NCBI GenBank assembly: GCA_036898135.1
Contig: JBAHVR010000242.1
Coordinates: 61,001-125,000 of the forward strand
Source of the DNA: Oncomelania hupensis
Lineage: Eukaryota; Mollusca; Gastropoda; Littorinimorpha; Pomatiopsidae
Reading direction: 5' to 3'
DNA: 64,000 nt
The notes beneath the pieces are model-generated. The model did no database searches. It was not told where the DNA came from and saw nothing but the letters and a program-made list of their open reading frames with translations. The position numbers and the translations under genes were made by a program. This document shows positions 54,983-64,000 of this stretch, piece by piece. Every line of letters starts with the position of its first letter. Position 1 is the stretch's first letter.

Positions 54983-55320
54983 AGCGCGCGCTTTTCCAGT
55001 TCAAGAGCTGCTCAAGTCGCTGGCCGACACAGGATCTAACTCACTCTGCCCGATACGCCAACTTGCAGCCTTTGTGCGCATAGATTGACGCCTAGACAAC
55101 TGAGCACAATGTTAATGCTGGGCGTCTGAGCAAAAGGTACAAAAAGAAAGGATCTAGTGAGTTGCTGGGTGTATTTGTGTAGCCGGCACTCGCCCGTCTA
55201 GGACATGAGCGTCAGGATCTTTAAAGTCCGTGCGATGGAATGCGTGCGAGCACAGACTAGACCTCGGTCTATACTTCGAAGGAACATCGCGTACTTTGCT
55301 ACTGTATAGAGAAATAAGAA
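54983..55320 (-). mobile_element. SINE-G, 3' and central part
   Basis: GCGCGCTTTTCCAGTTCAAG, GTCGCTGGCCGACACAGGAT, GACAACTGAGCACAATG, GGACATGAGCGTCAGGATCT, GCGATGGAATGCGTGCGAGC. Truncated before the head. Confidence 0.9.
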
Positions 55321-55449
55321 GGTTGAATGGGGTTTCTGCTGATTCTATGGAATTTTGTAAGCAGCAGGGTGCTTGAAGAGACCTGCAAGAGGCGTGGAAC
55401 TCGGACACACTGATATAAATTATACAATAAATTGTTCCTGTTTTGTGTC

Positions 55450-55570
55450 CCTATGAACTCAAGGAGCTTCTCAAGGCGCAGATCGAATGCAGGATCCCAC
55501 GTAAACTGCCCAAGGCGCCAAACTGCATGCTTGCATACAATGTTATTAGGCGGCAGACCTGCAATTCAAT
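55450..55570 (-). mobile_element. SINE-G 3' fragment, diverged
   Basis: GAACTCAAGGAGCTTCTCAA, GGCGCAGATCGAATGCAGGA, TGCCCAAGGCGCCAAACTGC. Confidence 0.75.
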
Positions 55571-55667
55571 AATAAGACTTACAGCTATGTTTTATAGTTA
55601 GGGAGTACTGGGCTAACATCTACTGCAGGAGCAGTATGTCCCTAAAGACCTGTAATACGTATTTAGC

Positions 55668-55810
55668 ATTGTAGTAGTAGTAGTAGTAGTAGTAATAATA
55701 ATAATTATAGTAGTAGTAGCAGTAGTAGTAGTAGTAGTAGTAGTAGTAGAAGTAGTAGTAGTAATAGTAGTAGTAGTAGTTGTTGTTGTTGTTGTTGTTG
55801 TTGTTGTGTT
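55668..55810. repeat. (TAG)n and (TTG)n tracts
   Basis: Interrupted TAG repeats followed by nine TTG units. Confidence 0.95.
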
Positions 55811-56610
55811 AGTATTAGTAGTGGTCGCATCAGGAGGAGGATTGAGTGGATCTTTACAAAGCACCAGCATAAAATCACGCACTTAGTTACTTTATTTCGT
55901 AGGGTTGTGGTTGGGTGGAACAGCTGAGCGGACGTCTGGAAACGCAAAAGGTTCGGACCTTTGCATGCGCCACAAGAGCATCTCCTATATGGTTATATTA
56001 TAATAGATGGCGGAATGAATGAAATGGAGGTGGGAGAGTGAATGGGCTTCTGTGACCACTACACAAGAGTCTGGTACTACCATATGGGCCGTCTAGAGAG
56101 CTTTGAAATAGGTCACGTCTCCAAGAGTGGACCCAACATGTCCACTAAACGTGATCTCGCAAGACGTGATCTTGGACTACGGCCCAGGCTAGTCTCAATC
56201 TCCTAGTGTAGCCTTAGCTCAGAACTTGTTGACTGGCTACCTTTCTCGATGTTTAGTGGAAATTGCAGTCCTTTTTTATTCTTACCTTATCGTCATTGCG
56301 CTTTACCAACTCAAAGAGCGACTCAAGGTGAGGTTAAGGGCGGTTAATCTTTGAACAGACATTTAGTCTATACATGTACGTAGACTCTCTTCCTTCAAGC
56401 CATGGAGTTCTTAGCGTTTATAGGCCTTAAAACGGCTAGTCCCCGCTCTCTTCTCTCCTCCCCCTAATTTATTCTTTTTGATGGAGTATATTATAATTTA
56501 TTTGTGAACTGGCTTGTTGAACACGTTGAGAAAGAGAAATTGTGTGTATGCGTGCGTGTGTATGTGAAAGAGAGAGGGAAAGTGGGAGAGAGAGAGAGAG
56601 GGAGAGAGAT

Positions 56611-56641
<31 letters not shown>

Positions 56642-57469
56642 CAGAGAGAGACTGTATGGCTGATGTGTAATTTTTAGCTCATCTTGTCTAAGTGTTCCCC
56701 TTTTGGTTGAAACATTTTTACCCAGCGCAGAGATCATGCTATCTTTCTTTGGGTGGGGAGGGGAGGGGGAAGAACGTTAATGCCGTTAATACATTTTCAT
56801 TCATTCATTCATTTATTTATTTGTAATTCTGGATCAATAGGTGATTCTAACGTATTTATAGGCTGTTGTGTTAGTTCTTCATGCTGTGTCCCTCTCGTGT
56901 AAAATGTTCTAAATTTATTCTTGATTCGAATCAGCATCGGTTAAGGGACTTCACATTAAAACTGTTCGACCCCGGCCCCTAAAAGCTTACATTTATATAA
57001 TGCATCACAATAATACACAAAGCTAATTACCTTTATCGTACAATACAAGCAACGACGTACGCGTAATGCTCTTGCAAAAACAAACAAACAAACAAACAAA
57101 CAAAAACTAAGAAGTCACCTTGTAGAGAACACAGGTTTCATGTGGAACTTCGCAGTTCTGCCAACAAAAATCGCTGTTCTAGCCCACAAGTGGATTTAAG
57201 GGTCTGGTTTTTACATTTAAATCAAATAACGTGGCTTGTAAGGGCGAGATTGCAGTCACATTTAATCTGCTCAAGAATTCCGTTCTAGCCGATTCTCTCG
57301 ATCTAATATTTCCCCGGAATGTGTTGACGGTACGGGATGGAATCAAAAGAGATGTTATCGCTTATTCGACGACGGCAGCATTTTTGGCGGGGGGAAAATG
57401 AGCGCGCACTTCTGGGTCAGGATCGATAACTGCTATTGGCCTTTCCATGTCGGTCGGTTGCCCAACTTG
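55811..57469. other. Unassigned, with small repeats
   Basis: A possible SINE-G end at 56294-56335 (TTGCGCTTTACCAACTCAAA), a GA-rich tract at 56570-56650, CATT repeats at 56798-56820 and a CAAA run at 57078-57106. No gene recognised. Confidence 0.5.
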
Positions 57470-57640
57470 GCGTACTTGTCAGGTTATCTGTGCTCAGTTG
57501 TCTGAGTGTCAAACGATGCGCCAAAAGGCTGCAATGAGGCGACCCGGGCGGCTTGAGTTAGATCCTGTATCGGCCAGCGCCTCGAGCCGCTCTTGTGGAG
57601 CTGGAAAAGCGCGCGCGCTATAAGAACGATTCAATAAATT
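57470..57640 (+). mobile_element. SINE-G, 3' half
   Basis: TGTGCTCAGTTGTCTGAGTG, GATGCGCCAAAAGGCTGC, GATCCTGTATCGGCCAGCGC, then the 3' end GAAAAGCGCGCGCGCTATAA and AACGATTCAATAAAT. Confidence 0.9.
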
Positions 57641-58900
<1,260 letters not shown>

Positions 58901-58904
58901 TAAT

Positions 58905-59325
58905 CGTACTTATATAGCGCTTTTTCAGCTCAAGACCTGCTCAAGGCGCTGGCCGATTCAGGATCTAACTCAAGCCGCCCGATGTGCCAACTTGCAGCCT
59001 TTGGGCGCACCGTAATAACGCTCCAGACAACTGAGCACAATCCTGGGCAACCAGGGATGGGGGAGAAGGACCTAGGTGCATGCTGGGTGTGTTCTTGTCA
59101 CCGGCACTCACCCGTCTAGGACATGAGCGTCAGGATCTTTAAAGTCCGTTATGATGGAATGTATGCGACACAGACTAGACCTCTGTTTATACTCTCATCC
59201 GAAGGAGTAGGAAACGTGAGTAAAGTGTCTTTCCCAAGGACACAACACAATGCCCCGGCCTGGGCTCGAACCCGGGACCTTCAGATCCGCAAGCCAAAGC
59301 TCTACCATTAGGCCACCGTGCCTCC
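58905..59325 (-). mobile_element. SINE-G, full length with tRNA head
   Basis: Reference copy for the family. On minus: box A TGGCCTAATGGTAGAGCTTT and box B GGTTCGAGCCC within a tRNA-like head (59325-59255). Then come the conserved core TGTGTCCTTGGGAAAGACAC, the central block CCTTCGGATGAGAGTATAAA, AGATCCTGACGCTCATGTCC, GCGCCCAAAGGCTGCAAGTT, and the 3' end AGCGCTATATAAGTACGATT. The core resembles central domains shared by several animal SINE superfamilies; which one is not decided here. Pol III transcription from boxes A and B, with LINE machinery in trans, is the usual mode. Confidence 0.92.
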
Positions 59326-61748
59326 CCTATAAGTTATATAGCAGACGCAAAAAGAGAACAATAAGTGTTGTGCTGTTTCTGTTGTTGTTGTTGTTGTTGG
59401 TATTTTTGTTGTTTGTTGTGTTTTTTGTTTTTGTTTTTGTTTTGTTTTGTTGAGAAAGAGAGTTATTGGCTTTTGTTCTACAAGCAAATGTGCTAGCCTA
59501 GTGAAACTGGTGACCGTGTAGGGCCAATCCTGCAATGCTACATAATGCATTTGAAATACTCGATTTTGTATACAAACTGGAAGGAGAGAGCAGGGTGGGG
59601 GTGGGGGGGGGTTAGGGACAGTGCAGGGCTTGAGTTTGGGGGTTGTGTAGAGGCTGAGAGAGGGGGTTAAGTGCTTACTATTAATAAAATACAAGAGGCG
59701 AGGGAAGAACAGCTGATGTTTAGTGGGCTTTGTTCAACAAGCCAATGTATTAGCTTATGAATGGTGTTTTTTTTGAAGTCCAATGTAACTTTTTAAAGCT
59801 GAATGCTGCTTTAGAAAACAAAAACAACGGGAATAAGGGATACTCTTTGAGAGATGAAGGGAGGTAATTGCACGGAAGAGGTGGGAGATAGAGAGAGAAG
59901 AGTTTGTGTGTGTATGTGTGTGTCTGTGTCTGTGTTTTAATGGCGATAGCGGTTTTAATTGTCGTTATGTTAGAATGTTATGGGAAGTACTTGAGTCACC
60001 CTATCTTGTTTTATTTTATCTTGTGAACTGCAAACCATCGATCGATTTTTGATCGGCTTCGCCCTTATTTATAATACGATTTACGTTCTTTTTAACAAAA
60101 CAACTGCACTTTCTGTACTGAATTGTTTGAAACCGAAATATTACAAAACGAAAATGCTTTTCTTTTTTGTTATTTCATTTTTTCACGCAGTCGGGTCCAA
60201 ACTTTCATTTTCCTATAAATCCATTTCCATTTGAAAATAAAGCGAACACAAACTTTGGGTAGTTTTTTTTTTCGTCAACGGAGGAAAGACCAAAGAACAT
60301 AGAGGATGTCAAAATTTCAACTTACGCAGTCATGTTAAAAACAAAAATTAACCTGATTTTTTTAAAACGGTAAATACTGTATTCTGCATAGATTTGTGCT
60401 TGAAAAATGGATTTCTCGGCATTTGACGTTCGGCAAGTTCTATTTAAAAAGGACGGGTTGGAATTTAATGATAATGGGATGGCTTCCCTGAATAGGTGTC
60501 ATTGTGCTATGAATATTGGATGAGGGAGGTCGAGTGATGCGCTTGTGATTTTGAGTACAACGATCTAGCTGTTTTAGGGCCGAAGTACGCGAATCCTCAC
60601 CTTTCCTTTCAACCCGTTGATCGACGAAGATGCGTGCATTTTCTTGTGCACGCAATCAGAGGAAGGCCCCATATGTTCACACATTGCGTTTATTCAGCGT
60701 TAAAGCGGCTGATCATCAAGTCGGTGAAGGGCAGAACGGTGTACATTTATTTTAAACTGGAAATCGGAGAGACGGACCAAACTTAACAGTGAATTAAATT
60801 AAGTCAGAGGTCAATTAATTTTTTGGGGGTTCAAACTGTTATACTAGATAAAAACCGCTAGCATGATCATAGAAGAGCTTAAAAATTAACCATTTTTGAG
60901 GTGTGAAATCTCCTCGATAAGCTTATAAACAACTTATTAAGCCATTTCACCTTGTGCTTCCTTGTTTAACGATCGCAATGGACGCTTGCATTCGCCCACC
61001 CCCAACTCTTCACCCTCACTCCCTTCGTTTCCATGCCTACCTTTGTGTGGTTATACCAAGTCTTCAGAAAAAGTAATATATAGATATTTGCTATCATGTA
61101 TCTGACAGAAGGATACCTTTTTTCCCATTATTCCAAAACCGGAAAAATAATAAAACACTCTCGAACTGGTGAAAAAAGACAATTGCCTTCCCCGGAATAT
61201 CGCGTGCACAGTACGGCTGATCAAGCTGTTCAGGCGCCATAGAATAGATTTAAACTTCTTGACTAAAGTCTGCACATCTATGCATTCAGTGATTAGCTAT
61301 TGCTGTTCTCATCAACATGGAACAATAAATACACGTGGAAATAACTCATAATTAATTATTTCATTTGTGTAACGTAAACGTGATGTAATGTTTCTGTGAA
61401 ATAATAAAGTTTTTATATTCGAATTGTCTGTTTCCCTGCTATTTTGTTATTATAAAAAAGTGTTTAATGAATACAGTAAAAAAAATGCTTGTCTCCTGCG
61501 TTGAACGGCTTCAGATGATTGGAAACCGTAGACAGTTTCTGATTTCCAAGATTATAGTTTAAATTTTTTGTGTTAGTCGGTCAGACTTTCCTCCGTCTGA
61601 ACCTCAGTCTGTCTGTTGACTGCTTGTGTAATAGAGGTGATTTGGCGGTTTGGGTGCCAGTAATAACGGAGGTATTTAAAATAGACCTACGTCATGTTTA
61701 TTGAGAACGTGTGCGTTCAGATTTGAGTGGAAGTTGTCCAGGGCCAGA
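59326..61748. other. AT-rich unassigned DNA
   Basis: TTG repeats at 59385-59400 and T/G-rich DNA to 59450, a GT patch at 59905-59935. AATAAAG motifs occur at 60237 and 61403. Short frames only; no recognisable gene. Confidence 0.5.
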
Positions 61749-61749
61749 T

Positions 61750-61828
<79 letters not shown>

Positions 61829-62195
61829 GTCTGTCTCTCTCTCCCACCCTATGTCATTGCCTCTCTCCCTCTTTTTCTGTCTCCCCCATCCTCTCTGTCC
61901 CTGCCTCTCTCTTTCTCTTTCTCTCATTATCTGTCTCATTCTCACTCTCTCGCCCACCTCTTTATACCCACCCCCTGTCTCTCTCACACACACTATCTGT
62001 CTGACTCTCTCTCTCTCTCTCCCCAACCCTCTTTCTCTTTGCCTCTGTTTCCTTCACGGTCTTTCTCTTTCTCTCTCCCACTCTGTCCCACCTCTCTCTC
62101 CCCACCTTCTCTCTCACTATTTCTCTCTCTCTTTCTCTCTCGCTCTCAGCTGTCTCTCTCCCCCCCCCTCTCCCTTTCTCCTATCTCTCTGTGAA
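61749..62195. repeat. (CT)n tract, perfect then degenerate
   Basis: Perfect CT at 61750-61825, then about 370 bp of CT/C-rich DNA. Leu-Ser-rich frames up to 217 residues are artefacts. Confidence 0.95.
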
Positions 62196-63294
62196 AGTAA
62201 GAGTGTATGTGAAGAAGAAGCAGAAGCAGACAAAAGGCATATAACTGTGACACTACGAGTCTATCTGTACCCAATAAATGCCAGTAAATGGAGTGTCTTA
62301 GTGTATTGTTTTTTTATAACTGTAGTCTGTAGTTATTCATGTGGGACCGCGTAGATGTTACCCAGGATTTCTGCTTTGTTGATAGGATTTCTGTTTGGCT
62401 GATAGAGAGTCGTCTAGTACTATTTTGGCTGATTGGTGACATTCAGCAAGTGCTGGGGGAGTACTTTTTACACAGTTAAGTAGTAAGTATTAGAATAGTA
62501 GATTGGTTCATTAGTAGAAGGCACATGATCTGATATGACTCTGGTTCGAAACTCGAAAGTGACGCATGGACATTTTCCTCACAGAGATCGACTTTCTGTA
62601 ATGACTCTTTGTGCGCAGCGGCATGCTATAATTAAAGTACCCGGTAAAAATGGCAGTGAAATCCAAGAGACCACACAAAATGACATTTAGAAGCATGTGA
62701 TGAAGACGTTAACTTTAAAAGTGCCACCATATAAAGGAGAGAGCTAGACAAACAGTAATACTGCCCCTTGCCATTACAAAAAATCCGTCTTTTATACCTG
62801 TCTAACAACAGCACAATCTAACCGTCTCTTCGCTAGAGAGAGTGAACAAACTTCCCGGCTGGACGGGTCGGGTCGCTCGAGAGGGTCAAAACGTGGATGA
62901 AAAAAGATAATGTTGACCATGAAAGACACTTTGGATGACCGCGGAGGGTCCTCCGGCGCTCCGAGACAGACCACCCAATTCAGCCTGGACAGATTTATGC
63001 ATCAGGGAAGTCTGAGGATGATGGAATAAGGTACTGAGGTTTATACACAGGGACAGCATAGAAGAAAACACCAGCCCTGCTTGCCGTATGGTGTTTTGGA
63101 TAGTGATGATGGTTGTAAGCTGAGAAAGAGGGAGAAGGAGGGGGGAGGGGGAGTATATATTTATTATATATCCCACTACCCAAAACATTTGTAGACAAAA
63201 ACCGAACAGAGAGAAGAAACGTTGCAAAAACGTGTCGTCAGCACTGCTGTCCGTACCCCAGCCTAGCCTACCGGCAACATAACTCTGATGCTCG
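62196..63294. other. Unassigned stretch
   Basis: A 170-residue minus frame (62886-63398) runs into the SINE and has no domain. A weak box-B-like CTGGTTCGAAACTCG at 62530. No gene supported. Confidence 0.45.
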
Positions 63295-63640
63295 AGCGGC
63301 GCAGTGACCCTACTCCTTCGGATGAGAGTGTAAACCAAGGTGTAGTACGTGCACGTATTCGTTCCTTCACACGGACTTTTAAAGATTCTGACGCTCATGT
63401 CCTAGACGACTGAGTGCCAAGTACACAAACACACCCAGTAAACATTACGTCCCTCCCTCCACTCCCCCCCTCCCAACTCTCCTACCACCAGTCACCCGGC
63501 ATTAAGCTCGATTTTATTGTTTAGACGATGCGGCTAAGGCAGCACTTTGGCGACTCGAGCAGCTTTAGTTAGAGCCAGTGTCGACCAGCGCCTCGAGCAG
63601 TTCTTGAGTTGGAAAAGCGCTATACAAGAACATTAAATAA
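63295..63640 (+). mobile_element. SINE-G, central and 3' part
   Basis: CTCCTTCGGATGAGAGTGTA, AGATTCTGACGCTCATGTCC, CGACCAGCGCCTCGAGCAGT, GAAAAGCGCTATACAAGAAC. The head is absent or eroded. Confidence 0.9.
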
Positions 63641-63649
63641 ATAAGTTAA

Positions 63650-63680
<31 letters not shown>

Positions 63681-63683
63681 ATA
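63641..63683. repeat. (AAAT)n tail of the SINE
   Basis: About ten TAAA units directly after the SINE 3' end. Confidence 0.95.
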
Positions 63684-64000
63684 GTCGCATGTAAGTATGT
63701 AATTTCTATATTCGTGTGTATGTTTAGCATTTTCGACAGTTTTACATTGCCTTTTTTCTATTGTGTTCGATTTTCATTTTACCGTTGACCATGAACATGA
63801 GCAATGTTAACAACACATTTCCGTGTTGTAATATTGTTCTGGTTTCATAGTTAGCGCCTGTGATGTTGTGAGATAAGCGTATAATAGTGAAGGCTGGTTT
63901 AGTCTGCGAATTGTTCTTGTCTTTTCTATCTCTCGTTAGTGTACAAAGCAGTCTCCCATGTCTTACTGTATAGTACTTACTACCTTATATCTCTAGTTGG
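63684..64000. other. Unassigned stretch at window edge
   Basis: AT-rich; nothing recognised. Confidence 0.5.

Noticed and set aside
61701..62354. 217-residue Leu/Ser-rich ORF
   Set aside because: Translation of a CT tract.
62886..63398. 170-residue minus-strand ORF as a gene
   Set aside because: Its N-terminal part is SINE-G sequence; no recognisable domain.

Overview
This is a eukaryotic, repeat-dominated, mostly non-coding window. It has no operons, no ribosome-binding-site-led genes and no long open reading frame that looks like an intact host gene. Long (CT)n, (GATA)n, (ATC)n, (AAT)n and (CA)n tracts, several broken non-LTR retrotransposons, and tRNA- and 5S-headed SINEs suggest an invertebrate animal. 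A marine gastropod mollusc is my best guess, but it rests on general impression and not on a diagnostic gene. Most predicted reading frames are translations of microsatellites or of dead transposon genes.

Layout. 1-8.6 kb: two copies of one LINE family (LINE-A; the second, at 6.35-8.14 kb, is one frameshift from an open reverse transcriptase), a 30-bp minisatellite, two terminal-inverted-repeat (TIR) elements and the first 3' fragment of an RTE/BovB-like LINE. 8.6-18.7 kb: SINE fragments, a 310-bp (GATA)n array, a 27-bp minisatellite, and a third LINE-A copy broken by two other retroelements. 18.87-22.66 kb: a 3.79-kb foldback element with about 1-kb arms of ATAGAATGAATTCTAT-type repeats, inserted in a tRNA-like SINE head and flanked by CTCAG. 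23.7-28.3 kb: a TIR element carrying the only near-full-length RTE LINE. 28.4-29.5 kb: an RTE fragment inside a 5S-derived SINE, flanked by a 76-bp duplication. 32.1-33.8 kb: another LINE in a head-to-head arrangement typical of twin-primed 5' inversion. 37.7-38.1 kb: the best, still weak, candidate for a host coding exon. 46.0-46.8 kb: a hAT-like non-autonomous element. 47.8-50.4 kb: an RTE fragment split by a 1,616-bp TG...CA insertion with 5-bp AGCAC duplications, which looks like a solo LTR. 51-64 kb: SINE copies, microsatellites and unassigned AT-rich DNA.

The genes do not form a pathway. What links the window is layered insertion: elements landed in older elements, so relative ages can be read from who interrupts whom. 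Short tandem 3' tails of non-LTR elements, (TTATC)n and (GGATA)n, have in places grown into microsatellites. All comparisons were made by eye within this window; family names beyond RTE/BovB-like, hAT-like and SINE class are deliberately left open.
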